Below, in pieces: positions 49,427 through 62,714 of a stretch of DNA of 64,000 nt. Origin of the DNA: Cokeromyces recurvatus. Its lineage: Eukaryota > Mucoromycota > Mucoromycetes > Mucorales > Mucoraceae. The stretch is from the NCBI RefSeq assembly GCF_025118155.1, contig NW_026251394.1:1-64000 (forward strand), read 5' to 3'. The notes beneath the pieces were generated by a model. It saw only the letters and a program-made list of their open reading frames with translations. It did no database searches and had not been told where the DNA came from. Positions within the stretch are counted from its first letter, which is position 1. Each line of letters opens with the position of its first letter. Position numbers and translations under genes: made by a program.

Positions 49427-50931
49427 TTTAAACCTCTTCTTTTTTCCATTTTTTTCCCTTTATTTCTTTTATCATTTTTCTTCTTCTTGCTTCTTTAGTT
49501 TCTATTATATTTCGATGTACCATGCAATAACATGTTCACCATGATTTCAAGGACTCGTTGTCTTCTTTGATATAAGTTAAATTTATCGATGGAAGTGTGA
49601 TATTTATAAAAAGAAAACAATACGTCGAGATTAGACAACTTGTAATTGGCATACTGAAAATACGTATTACTTTTTGTCGTTTTTTTTTTCTTTAAGAAAA
49701 AAAAAAACGAAAATTAAAGCCATCAAGGAACGTCGAAGATGTAATGTTTGAAGCTTTAAAAGAGGTCAACTACGAGCAATAGGTAGTTTGGCTTTTAAAA
49801 TTAATATATATATACATTGTGGTATAGTGTATACCCCTAACCCTTCCCACTCAATGATTCTAGACATTAGGGATCCGATATAGAAAGAGTATTTTTCTAA
49901 CAGCAAAGGATTTTGATGAGATTGGAGAGCAAGTATATAATTCCTTTAGTAAAGATTTTTCCCCTAGAGCTACAAAGATTTCTTCAGAAACTAAGCAAGA
50001 TGGTAGAATAGACTTAATTTCATTGAATCATATGCAATATCGTATATGTACTTTATTTTTATTAAACTAACTTTAGACATATTTTTAATAAGATTGACTA
50101 CGTAAAAACAGATTCAATTAACGATAAAGACATGTATTTGTTTAAAGAGAGTATATCAAACTACACCATGTTATTCGTTGATGATTACAAGCTAGTATCC
50201 TTTCAAACAGAGGAGAAGAAGAAAAAGATCTCTTAGATAAAGTATATAAATTCATAAAAACAAGTCAAAGGTTGAACTGTACAACAACTGGATTATAAGA
50301 TGTATTGCTCGCAGTAAAATTAGCTCATTTAGCTAACTTAACTCTTTGACGTGGGAGCACTGAAAGTAATGCTTTTCTTAAAAATAGAAATCTGTAAATC
50401 AGTATAGATAATAAGCAAGCTTACTTTTAAATTTTTAACACATGAACTAGACGTAGTGAAAATAGGTCTTATTGATCATGAATCCAAGGGGACAAAAGAA
50501 CTAAACAGATGGTGGTATGAAAGTACCTATAATGCTAGAAAAGAAAAAAAAACACTCGTAGTCAATTGATAAATCAGTATAATATAGTTCCTATTACTAT
50601 TAGAATAGCTGGAATTAATAATAGTAATAACAATAATAATAAAAACTGTTAATAAATCTTGATTATATCAAACTTTCCTTTCAATAAGTATAAGCATTTA
50701 TGCTTTATCAACGAGTTCTCAAAAGAGAGCTTTATTTCATTGTCTTTGAGCTTTGCTTGTTATTCAATGTCTAAGCCAGCTAAGATGTAAGGTAGTTTTC
50801 TAAGCTACTGGTGAATTTTTTAAATATTTAAATTGCGGACTCCTAAAATAAAATGGCCATTTTTTTTTTTGCCCCACCCCCTTTCATATAGCCCTGCCAA
50901 AATTAGCTTTCTTTCTAACGATAAAATTATA
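48483..50931. other. 2.4 kb region of decayed sequence and homopolymers
   Basis: Upstream of eL28. It contains a putative zinc-ribbon relic (48886-49212), an unbroken T49 run at 49375-49423, and broken plus-strand coding-like stretches at about 49870-50240 and 50440-50560. No intact gene is seen. Confidence 0.55.
48886..49212 (-). pseudogene. Possible TnpB/Fanzor-like zinc-ribbon relic
   Basis: One minus-strand frame with a single internal TAG (49120-49122). It encodes MFQKDTVKSKELCRDATENI, then after the stop a Cys-rich segment, CQRLKCIPVCTKCNTLCQQD, followed by ILPQKKSIMKISTFVWKGNS. The C-x2-C-N-x3-(W/C)-Q-x-D core followed by a Lys/Met helix resembles the C-terminal zinc ribbon plus final RuvC Asp region (C-x2-C-x-x-x-x-x-R-D-x-N-A-A-x-N) of TnpB/Fanzor-type nucleases carried by eukaryotic IS607-like elements. 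No N-terminal domain remains upstream, so it is a fragment. The assignment is by eye and uncertain. Confidence 0.3.
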
Positions 50932-52043
50932 ATGGCCAACGCACGTCAGTTCATTACCCAATTTAGCCGACAAAGAGGTCTCAGTTCAACAAAGCTACCT
51001 GTGATTCAACCACTTGTATCAGTCCAGCGTTCATCGTTTTATACTACGCTAGCTGATTCTGAACAACAACCACAATCACAACCACAACCACAACCACAAT
51101 CGCAACCACAACCACAACAACCACAACAACAAAGAAACAATACCAACTTCGCTGAGACACTCGCAAGAAAGTTCCTTGGACAAGTACGAATGCAGCGTCA
51201 AATTGGAGGTGGCGCCAATTCAGATCACAAGGAGCCTTCAAGATTTGTTAGAATTAGATATTTACCTCGTACTGTAACTACAGAAGATATATACAAGTTA
51301 GCAAGAGAAGCCTTTCCTAAAGGAGATAAAAATATCCTTGACGGTATTATAGAATAATACACTATTTGTAAGGATATCTTATTTATTTTATATCCTTTAT
51401 AGTCATATTTGAACGGACAGATGAATTTAATATGACGGGTCGCTGTATTGTATGTATGTCAAGTCCTGAGGATGCACGTCAATTAGTAGAATATGGACAT
51501 CAACGTACAGTGGGTGGCAATCTAATTGACATGGATTATGTAAGTATGCATAAAAGGAAAGAATATTATATTAAATAAGGAGATAGACTTATTATTATTA
51601 TCACTGATAAAAAAAAAAGTATGGTTCAAAAAAGACAGAAATAGCTAAAATATTAAACGAATTTCGACGTCCAGAATTAGTGTCCGTACATGATGCTGGT
51701 AATTTTTCAGGTCGCTCTGTGATTATATCAGGATTCCCATTAAAAACTAGAACAGATAATGTACTCGGATATTTGAGAAGTAGGAACTTTTTTCCTATAG
51801 AAGGTTCACCTGATAACGTGATTCAATTAAAGACGTAGGTTTAAATTTTACTCATTCTTATTTTGTCATTTTACTGATTTTATCTTTAGTAAGAATCAAG
51901 CAACAGTCTCTAAATTTTTAGTTAAATTTGAGTCAGAAAGTGAAGCATGGCGTTGTGTTCGCGCTTTTCATAATACCGATTTTTTGTTAGGGTTAGGGTC
52001 TACAAAGACAAAGTTTCCATTACAATTATTTGTAGCTTATTAG
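50932..52043 (+). CDS. Predicted mitochondrial RNA-binding protein with RRM-like domains
   Basis: Exons 50932-51343, 51403-51539, 51620-51834 and 51890-52043 give 305 residues. The N-terminus (RQFITQFSRQRGLSSTKLP) is Arg/Ser-rich without acids, as in mitochondrial presequences. A Gln-Pro repeat follows (about 45-65). Then an RRM-like fold: RFVRIRYLPRTVTTEDIYKL, with the later strand GRCIVCMSSPEDARQLVE. A second candidate starts at GRSVIISGFPLKTRTDNVLG and ends KFLVKFESESEAWRCVRAF. The fold call is moderate because the RNP motifs are degenerate. I started at MANARQ because the upstream codons are promoter-like. Its stop is 27 bases from the PAN3 stop. Confidence 0.75.
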
Positions 52044-52070
52044 AGAAAAATAAAATAAAATAAATATTCT

Positions 52071-54761
52071 TTATTTTGGTCTTGTATTGGGCTGTGATGA
52101 ATAAATATCATTAAACACAGATGCAATACTTGATTTAAGTTCTTTATAACTGATAATCATCGTTGTTTGATCATCTCTTGATGTCAATAAAATTTTTTCA
52201 TCTGATCCAACATCCAACTAACAAAAAAAAAAAAAGAAAAACGGTTAGAATAGTATGCTTTGATATTTCACATTTATCTTACCTTATTTAAACAAGAGAT
52301 GACATGCGTCATGTCCACAATGGGTAATCCAACCTCATTCACTTGATGAAATAAATAATCTCTAAATAGTTTGATCATGTATCGATCTCCACTTTCTGAC
52401 CATCTTGGATCGTTATCAAATCTAATTTAAATACCCTTTAAGTATTCTAATGCATTCTATATATCTATTAAAAGCCTTACTCTGGTCTTTCATTAATAAA
52501 TCCAAGCTTTGTTAATAATCGAACCAAACGACTATTCTCTAGTTCATTTCCTAAATTGGCTTCCAACGTATCCGTGTAGCTGTGGAATATAAAGTTAGAT
52601 CTACAACATCCTATTATTATTATTCAAGTACTTACTGGTGATGATGATTTAATTCAGTTAATAAGCGAGGACCAATGATATTAAATACTTCATCGATTGA
52701 CTTGACTAAAGAAGGCTTTCCTAGTAAATAATATGCAACACTTTTCAAATCAGGTGAATAAAATCGTGACATGTATTCAAATGATTGAATCAAGCCATTC
52801 ACATTATTTTCAGATGTGTTTTGTTGTTGAATAGTTGTATTATGACAAGCTAAAGATAATATTAATTTTCCAAAATTTAATAAATCTTCTTGTTGACGAA
52901 TGGCAATCTTTTGTTCATTTAGAGTATCATATTGAAGGACATCCATTATAGAAGCGTGATTAATGCGTAATCTATTCTTGCTTGTCATGATGATCCTATT
53001 TGGTCCAAGTGATCTTGCAGATAATCCATTATGATGTATTGCTTTTAAAGCAGAGGCAATTTGAATAATAAAACTCCATAATGTTGTTTCAGGTACAGGC
53101 ATTACACTCATTCCAGTTGCTTGGAACCTAGCTAATAAAAGTGCTTGTGCTTGAGGTGAAAAATAAGCTTCATATAAAGTAATTGAACAAGGATAATAAT
53201 CAAATATAAAAACCAATGCTATATATAAAGATATGTATAAGCAAACTAATGATATATATATATATACATATATACTTTTTTTTTTCTTACATGAATCATT
53301 AAATGCTCTTGTTGTAAATGCTTCATGAATGGAAACAATATTAGCATGCTTAACTTTCTTCCATCTTTTAACTACCGTCATTGCTTGTTCATTAACTAAT
53401 CGAAAGCCTATATTATGAATTTAGTATGTCTATACAACAGCTATTATATATTATTTTATTGTACCTTCAATTCGAATCATTGTATATTGTTTACCATCTG
53501 TACGACATGTACATTTATAGAGCCATGATGAGTGACCTAATATGTTACCTGGTTTATCATCTAAAGGATATAAAGAATGATACACATCGACCTCATCAGG
53601 CACTTTTACTAAATAAACAAAATTTAGTATTCATTAAATATAATTTGTGATTAGTACATTTACAATCCACGTTTTTATTAGTGTATGTAGCTGTAGCTAC
53701 TTCATTCCTTTTTACAAGTTTTTCTCTCAAATTATCAGGAATAAAAAATGACTGAACAAGTCTTTGATGATTCAATAAATTACCAACATGGGGTAATGTT
53801 GGTGCATTTTGATGATATTGAGGCTATATAAAGAAATATAAGCATGCGTATTACGTAAACTAGAAATAATTTTATCCTACTTGATTAAGAGAAGTTGAAT
53901 GCATATAAAAATAAGGATCTGTATTAGACGTTATTGATTGTTGCTGTTGCTGTTGTTGTTGTTGTTGGTGGGAATAATGAGGAATAAATGTACCAAACTG
54001 TTGACCATATGAAGCATTGACTCTTTGTGCTTGATAGCTATTACATTTGAATTATTGTCATTATTATTTTTAATTTATTTTTTACCATGTATTAGTTTTT
54101 TTATTTTATTTTTTTTTTCTCCTTTTCTTACATTGCTTTTGACATTGAGTTATCTAATGCAATAGGTATTAATTATATATACCAAAAAATTGGATATCTT
54201 CCACAATATACCTTGTAATGTTGTTAAAGAAGCTGATTTTGGTACAAATATAGAAGCATTCATATTATCTATTGACGTATTGTTTTGAGAAGAACTACAA
54301 CTATTATTATGAATATACAACTTATTCAAATATACAAAGTAATTACTTTTCTAAAGTCTTTGTACTAGTGCCCATACTCATTTGTTGAGGCAGCACAAAA
54401 GATTTTTCCTAAAATATACATGTCAACTACATGTCTATTTTTTTTATATATATTGCCACAAGTATATTTTACTGTTTCATGCTTAAATTCACATCCTTTG
54501 TCTTGAAATTTACAAAATCCATGAATAATAACATTTCTACATAGTCTTTTAAAATTGGTATTATTTAATGTTGATTCTGTAGTTGTACTTGATGAAGCTA
54601 TGTTTTACATGGTAAACAATCCAGTTATATACATGATTATTTAAAATTAAATTACATTTGTTTTCTTCTTTTTCTGTAGTATTGTTAATTGGCGCGACGA
54701 TAGGAATTGCAGAGGGTGTTTGTGGTGGAGGAACAAAAGGAGGAGTTGATGAGTTGTTCAT
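52071..54761 (-). CDS. PAN3: PAN2-PAN3 deadenylase subunit PAN3
   Basis: Thirteen exons on the minus strand (54761-54656, 54597-54473, 54408-54347, 54300-54212, 54153-54132, 54037-53881, 53823-53664, 53608-53465, 53407-53291, 53218-52636, 52579-52481, 52421-52283, 52217-52071) join in frame to 649 residues. Order: a CCCH zinc finger ([20 protein letters not shown] then H); a PAM2-like motif for poly(A)-binding protein ([12 protein letters not shown]); Gln repeats; a pseudokinase domain ([70 protein letters not shown]); then the C-terminal coiled coil and knob domain ([36 protein letters not shown]). It recruits PAN2 to shorten poly(A) tails. One exon is only 22 nt. Confidence 0.94.
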
Positions 54762-54839
54762 TTTATAATGAATAAGTAAATGAATTAAAATTAAAAAAAA
54801 AAAAATAATTATTACTGAAAATAAAAACTTTTATTATTA

Positions 54840-56293
54840 TTAACAAAAATCATAAAGATATTTATCAATCTCAAATTTAACTGACTTGGCTACTGCACGT
54901 ACAAATTCAAAATTTACATTACATTTATATTTAGCTCCATCTAATCTATCCATACTTGTTGTTCGTACTAAGAGTCTTAAAGTCACTAAACTTGTAATCT
55001 GTAACTGAATGTCAACCGTGTCCTCTAAGGTATCATCATCAATAATGCTGTAAAAGATAGCCAACATACGCTCCACAGGGAAAGCTTTAGGACCTAATAG
55101 TTGTTGCCGCATTTTACCTCCCAGTTTATCTGTAGTCTTGCGTGTGCCTCCTCCTCTCTTCTTTTTACGTTCCTCTGATGCCGTCTTTGAAAAATAACGA
55201 ATATCAAATCGAGGTGGATTATATGAAGCCAAATAAGCTGCAATTAATAGAAAACGGGTATAATAGGGAAGCTCAAGAGAGACTGAGACATCATTTGCCA
55301 ACTTTTTTTGCTTCTTATTCCATTCTGCACTGGATATCTCTCGTAAATAAAGTTGCTCTGTAGCCTCTGCAAAGTAAGGTTGTGCATATTTGAATAATTT
55401 AGCTCTTTCATGCCTTTCGACAAGACCCTCTTGAAGTGGTTTAATATAGATAGGAAATAAAAGAGAGCTGAAATATCGTAACTCATTCAAATCTTTACAG
55501 TTATGACAGAAGATGGAATAAATGACTTCTAAAAAGCCCTCGTAGAATTCATTATTTAGTTCAATGATTGAATCAATAGTAGTTGGCTTGAAGTCAAGCT
55601 GTAAGATACGCAATGTATCTTCTCGTGTATAATCTGGAAATCGTATTAAATATGGGTCAACACCACCCCCTTTCACTCGAAACTTTTCAAAAACAATGTT
55701 GGAAATCAGCACAACACAAATATTACGCTCTGTAAGCTCTGAAAGTCTTAAAAGAACAGGCAAAATAGTTCCTGGCATATCACGAATCCTTTCTGCTTTA
55801 TCCAATATCTACAAACGAGTGTTAATCATTCACATTGTGTCATCTGTAAATACATTGTTTTTTTTTTCTTTTTCCTTTACCAGGTATTTTGTTCTTGTTA
55901 TAGCTGAAACATTCTCTTGAACAGCCTTTACAAACTGTTGGACATTATCTATCTTTCTACTCGTTGTATATCCATTTGTAAATGTCGGCTTGTGTTTAAT
56001 AAGTCGATCAAGTGAATGTTCAAATAAAAGACGTGGCGTAAAACATTCAACACAATTAACATAGGCTCCATTATGTTTAAAGAATTCAGTAATGACTGTT
56101 GTTTTACCAGTCGATGGTGGTCCATAAATGAATAAACTTTGTGGTGTATGATTTAAAATTTGAAGCTAAAAGAAAATAGTCTCAATATTTACTGGATTAT
56201 GACTTATATACTTCTTACGCTTTGAGAAGTTGCATAATCAAGTTGATCAATTTGTTTTTCTCTTCCAGGAAACTTTTTTTTTAATTCATCCAT
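54840..56293 (-). CDS. ORC5: Origin recognition complex subunit 5
   Basis: Exons 56293-56219, 56165-55881 and 55808-54840 give 442 residues. Orc5 is an AAA+ subunit of the hexamer that marks replication origins. Walker A is SLFIYGPPSTGKTTVITEFF and the Walker B region is KYLILDKAERIRDM. The C-terminal winged-helix half has FDIRYFSKTASEERKKKRGG and RMLAIFYSIID followed by TSLVTLRLLVRTTSMDRLDG, all characteristic of Orc5. It is tandem with and close to PAN3 (78 bp between) and divergent from the ubiquitin gene. Confidence 0.93.
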
Positions 56294-56642
56294 CTTTGAT
56301 CAAGGAGAAAAATAAAATAAAATAAAATAAAGATCAACTTTTTTTTTTTTTTTTTTCCTAGTGTAGTCTAGTCAATGCATAGGTCCGAAACATAATTATA
56401 ACTCAACTTTTAACCCGGACCGGAACTTCGACTGATGTTTTAGTAGAAAAAAAAAAAAACACACACACACACACACACAACAAAGAGACAAGCGAGCTGA
56501 GGGGTGAATTAAAGAAGCAAAATACAATCCAAAAAGTCTTCTTCCTCTATTCATCATAAAGGTAAAAAAAAAAAAAAAAAAATCGATGACGCTCATCATC
56601 ATCCATCCATAGACTAAATCACTTTTATTTAGTTTTTACAAA
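56294..56642. promoter_or_regulatory. Divergent promoter ORC5 / ubiquitin-eL40
   Basis: 349 bp with AAAAT pentamers, a T-run, an A-run followed by CA repeats (about 56446-56478) and a second A-run near the ubiquitin start. Confidence 0.5.
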
Positions 56643-57114
<472 letters not shown>

Positions 57115-57521
57115 GCGATTCGAGTCTTTGTTGGGGGTTTATTTTTTCATTTTTGCGCTTGTATAAAAAAAAGTTAAATAAACCATTGACATGTACCTTT
57201 TTTTATATATTTGTGTAAAAAGCTATCCAAATCGATTTTATCAATTTGAATTTTCTCACTTTTTTTTTTCTATTATTACACATGACATTCATAAGCAGTC
57301 AAAATTTCAGTCTTTCTATAATAACAATCATGACAAACGAAATCATAAGGCAAAAAAAAAACAAAACACAAGAACAAACAAAACAAAAAAAAACAAATAT
57401 ATCCAAAATGCTTTTAATTAAAAAGAATTCAAAATTAAAGTAGTTAAAAAAGTAGCCCTCCCTATTACACTTATATTTTTTTTATATATTTCTTTATATA
57501 TATTTAACAAACACACAGAAT
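57115..57521. other. Convergent 3' flanks of ubiquitin-eL40 and Ran
   Basis: 407 bp of A+T-rich sequence with AAAACA-type repeats on the plus strand. Open frames here are low-complexity artefacts. No gene is seen. Confidence 0.6.
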
Positions 57522-58519
<998 letters not shown>

Positions 58520-59590
58520 TCTAAATTAATTATAATTCAAAAAAAAAAAAAGAGAAAGAAATGTGTAATTAATAAAACCGCAAATTTCTAATTTAAATGT
58601 ATAAAAAATAAAACGCGTCATCTCCCTAATTTTTTTTTTAAAAAAATACAAAAAAAAAACAATATCCATCCACAAATTAAATTCATCCATCCAATTCTAA
58701 GGTTATTTACCTTGTATCTTTTTATATAAAAAAAGAAGAGTTCTTTATATTAAAAAAAATACAAATTATGAAAAAGGGAAGGAGAAAAAAAACCAAAACA
58801 ATACCTTTGAGGGCTATATTCAATCATTGCCTAAATTGGTAGGGTCCGGCTTGCTGCAACAAAAAAGAAAGATAAAAGCGGAGGTTTAAAAGAAGCTTAA
58901 CAACAATTACATCACTGTTGGGAGTAAGGTACTGAAGCAAGGTATTCTACTTCCAGGACATGATGAAGATATTCTTATGAGACAGAAATAGAATGGTTGC
59001 CTTTCTATATAAATACTATATTGAATGGGTGGGGGGTGTTGTTTTGTTTACATGTGTGAAAGGAAGACTTGTTCTAGTTTGGTCAATATTCTGCACACTC
59101 TAATCAATACTAACATGTATTCAGATATACTACTATTATTAGTAAGTAGTATAGTATCTGACTTGATGATATTAAGCCTATTGAAGCAAGTATAAACTCT
59201 CTTTCTACCAAAATAAAAGAAAAGGAAAGGGGCTAATATTCACTAATACAATATGGGTTTTCTTTGTTTAAATGTGAGATCAGTATACGAGTTTATACAG
59301 TTAAGATAAATAGGTGAACAAACATAGTGAGATTATTACAGTTGAAAGTGCTCGAAAAAAAAAAGATACATTTAGTCATATCTGAACTACAAACTTGCAA
59401 ATTCAATATTGATATAAACAAGAGTAGTATCAAACGATACAAATTCCTTTTCTTCCTAGACTAAAAATTACATTACCATAGATAATTGTAGGATGGGTAT
59501 TAAACATAAAAAACCGTAAATTACAAACGATCTATTTTGACGAATGAATATGATTTTTATTATTTGCTAGCTTCAACAAAATAAATTTAT
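58520..59590. other. Intergenic / Ran 5' region
   Basis: The first 190 bp are the inferred Ran 5'-UTR intron. The rest to the TYW3 stop is A+T-rich without recognised genes. Confidence 0.5.
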
Positions 59591-60541
59591 TTATAACACG
59601 ATTTGACTAACATCTTCTAACAAATCGTCAAGATTCTCTTTCTTTTCTTTTTTCTTTTCTTTTTCTATTGCCATTCGTTTAGCCAATCCTTCTTTCTTCT
59701 TTCTCTCTCTACGTTCCTCTCTTGTCTCCCATTCTTTTATATCTTTTTCACTATTCGCTTTCTCTAATTCTACTTTCATTGCATCCTCGAATATTTTCAT
59801 ACGTCGCAAGTTTTGTTCAAATTTTATATTTGACATTTCAAATAAGAGTATCAAATAGGAAGGCTCAACAAGACAATGGATTGTATTATCTTTGACATAG
59901 CCAATTGGCGTGTCAATTTTTAATGTAGAGCGAATAGCAAGCATATGTCGACGTGATGGTGTGATTCCTGAATTTTGGTATCCAACTTGATTGGCTAGAC
60001 TGACGAGATGCATTGCCTTTTCTTGACTAGAGGCTTCAATATGCAAAATCTATTATTATAATAACGAATCTATTATGGTTCATATTAAACTAAAAAAAAA
60101 ATAGATATCTATTCATATCTTTAATCCTACCAGAGGCTCAAACTTGAAATAAATTAATTGTCTATCTAAAATAGGATCATCTTGACTGTTGTTGAATACA
60201 ACTTTTTGATTATTGAATAGTAATTTAATGATCCACTCTTCTTTGTCTGTTGTAGGTAAAGGCACGGGATCATGAGTGACATAAAGCCATATTCCTCCCT
60301 TTGTAGTTGTTTCTTCTTTATCACCATGAACCTGAATACCTTCTTGATAGATGGCAACACGACCTGAGCAACTACTTGTGGTATAATAATCGGGATGTTG
60401 ATTAATGATGTGCATGAGATCTAAAATGGGTGCATCAATGAACCCCTTTGGTGATTTATCTCTTCGTTCAGGATCCACATATTCAACTAGTGAGGATACT
60501 ACTTGTTCTTTACGAGAGTTGAATTCTGTATTAATTGGCAT
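59591..60541 (-). CDS. TYW3: tRNA wybutosine-synthesizing protein 3 (methyltransferase)
   Basis: Exons 60541-60131 and 60049-59591 give 289 residues. TYW3 methylates the wybutosine precursor at position 37 of tRNA-Phe. Signatures are the N-terminal F-x-x-R-K motif, PILDLMHIINQHPDYYTTSS followed by CSGRVAIY, and GGIWLYVTHDP. The second exon has GYQNSGITPSRRHMLAIRST. The C-terminal 80 residues are a charged helix rich in Lys/Glu. Start: MPINTEF is the simplest. An alternative first exon inside 60652-60600 joined at 60523 would also keep the frame. It is divergent from PIH1 across 173 bp. Confidence 0.92.
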
Positions 60542-60714
60542 TGAGTGAATGAAAGACAAATAAAAAAAAAAAAAAAAAAATGTGACAGGTTGTGAGTATT
60601 TAGGAAAGATGCACTTACGGACTTTAAATAAACATGGCATTTTTACATTCATGAATGTATTTCTTTTTTTTTTTAAAAATATTGTTTAAACTAGTTATAA
60701 AATCAAAAAAAAAA
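60542..60714. promoter_or_regulatory. Compact bidirectional promoter TYW3 / PIH1
   Basis: The start codons are 173 bp apart on opposite strands. The interval holds A- and T-runs but no other recognisable element. Confidence 0.5.
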
Positions 60715-61820
60715 ATGGCCATCCTTGAAGTCATTGAAGACAATGAATCACCCTCTAACCCCTTTTTATTTAATAAACCAAAACCCGATTTCAATAAATT
60801 AAGCAAAGAGGAAAAGAAAGTTCTTCTAGATCATATTGCATCTCAAGTCATAGCCGATGATCCAAAACTCTTTGAACAGATGGCTACCAATTTTTTAAAT
60901 CAGACGACACAAGAGGATTTCAATACTGTAGAGATACAACCTCAACCAGGTTATGTATGCAAGACACATATTGTTTCAAGCACCAGTAAATATAAAGTAG
61001 GGACTGTAGTATACATTAATATTTGTTATGCTTCCTCGATACCTGCGCCACCCATCGCTTCAGAAAAAGAAATTGAAAAAGCATTGAATGCAGAACCGGA
61101 TGCAACGTATAAAGTACCTTTAAGTATGGGAGAACCCCAGCAAGGTGAAAAAGGTAAAATAAAACGATGAAAAAAGAAAAAGAGTATGTAAAATAGGACT
61201 TACAGTTTTTTTTTTAATACACATATAAGGAGCATTAATTATGAGTGCTTGTATTAATACACAGCCCTTTTTGAGAAGTGAAAAAAACTTAGATTTTCGT
61301 CTATACATATTAGAGTTAGCTATGGAATATGTAGAAGAGATCATTTCTGCTAGTTTAAGTCGAGAATTTACTATGCCACAAGTAAAATCAATGGGTGTTA
61401 TTCCATCACGTATCTTAAGGTTACCAAAACCTTCTTTAATGACAGCGATACGTACAGAAGTGAACAAGACAAATAAAAAAGAAAAATGGACATGTAGACC
61501 TACTGAACATAGTGTTGAAAATAATTATCTAAAACTTGTGATTCCAATGCCTAACAAGGTAAATTGATCCTGCTTGTAATTTCCCTTTCCTTTATTCATT
61601 CTTTTTTTTTTTTGGGGAGAATATATAGGATTCAAAAGAATGGACGATAGACATTACTCCAACAAAATTAATATTAACTATAACTAATCATACAAAGCAT
61701 GAAGTTCCTTTTAAAAACATTATCAAAGTGAATGACAAAACAAATCGAGTTGACTTTTACAAGAAGAGCCAAGAGCTTGTTGTTCAACTAAGATTAGAAG
61801 AAAGGAAACAATATTTATAA
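60715..61820 (+). CDS. PIH1: PIH1-domain protein (R2TP complex)
   Basis: Exons 60715-61153, 61230-61558 and 61629-61820 give 319 residues. The PIH1 domain is recognised by VEIQPQPGYVCKTHIVSS, VYINICYASSIPAPP, KVPLSMGEPQ and, after the first intron, FRLYILELAMEYVEEIISAS followed by KSMGVIP. The C-terminal part is a CS-like beta domain (WTIDITPTKLILTI, then LVVQLRLEER). Pih1 works with Tah1, Rvb1 and Rvb2 as an HSP90 adaptor for snoRNP and PIKK assembly. PIH1D1-type is the most likely subgroup because no flagellar-specific features are seen. Confidence 0.88.
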
Positions 61821-62438
61821 CTAATAAATTAGCAGAGTAGCATTATTACTACTGCTCTTTAACATCTCATTTATTCACAAGTCTATGTAGAGACTCAAAG
61901 AAGTATAAGTATATATACATTACATTGATTAGTTTCAGCCTTATTGCACATTCAAATCGATCAAAAAAAAAAAAGACCATATAACAGCATGTATCAAATG
62001 AATTATGCTTGTTTCTAATATCCTTCCAAACATAGAGTACCAGTAAGCATAAATTATCCTTCATTAGTATATTAAAAAAAAAAACTAGAGATATTATACA
62101 TGTAGGCTTTTACATAACATTTACCCTATCACACTGAATACTTGCCTATAAAATACTTTAGATTGTGAATATCATTCTTCGCTTATACTTTATGTAATAA
62201 TAATACAATCATAAACTAGGATAAGAAAACGAAAAAAAAAAAACCAAGATCACTCATTTATCAAATGCACTACTTTTAATCAAACAGAGACAGAGAGAGC
62301 AGCTTATAAAAAGCAGTCACCTCTTATTATGCCAGCCTTTTAACTTCTTCTTTTCATTAATGGGTTAATTTAATTAAACTTTCAAGAACACCCACTAATT
62401 TAAAGTATAGTTGCTGTGTATAAATTATCATTATTAAT

Positions 62439-62485
<47 letters not shown>

Positions 62486-62714
62486 CCAACTTGTTGTAAG
62501 ACCATCTTCATTATGTTTTACTTTAAAAAAACTCAGTATATGCCACGGCAGCTGTTGATTGGTTAATTTAGAAATAAATATAAATAAAGGTGTATACTTG
62601 TCAATATCAAGGGGGGGAGGGAGCGAATGTAAAAGGGACTTTTAAATCCATTACAGAAACACATTTTTCTCTTCTTCTTCTTTTTTTTTCTCTTTTCCTA
62701 CTTATATTTCCATA
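61821..62714. other. Intergenic / promoter of the TPR-like gene
   Basis: 894 bp with an unbroken T45 run (62441-62485) and an inverted CCAAT box (ATTGG 62558-62562, about 155 bp upstream of the next ATG). A TC-rich leader precedes the gene. No coding sequence is recognised. Confidence 0.55.

Noticed and set aside
48483..50931. tRNA or other structured RNA in the large gaps
   Set aside because: No GGTTCGA-type B-box with an A-box at proper distance was found here or in the other gaps.
57191..57443. Overlapping plus-strand frames in the ubiquitin 3' flank
   Set aside because: Low-complexity Lys/Asn/Thr translation of AAAACA repeats; best read as 3'-UTR or intergenic DNA.
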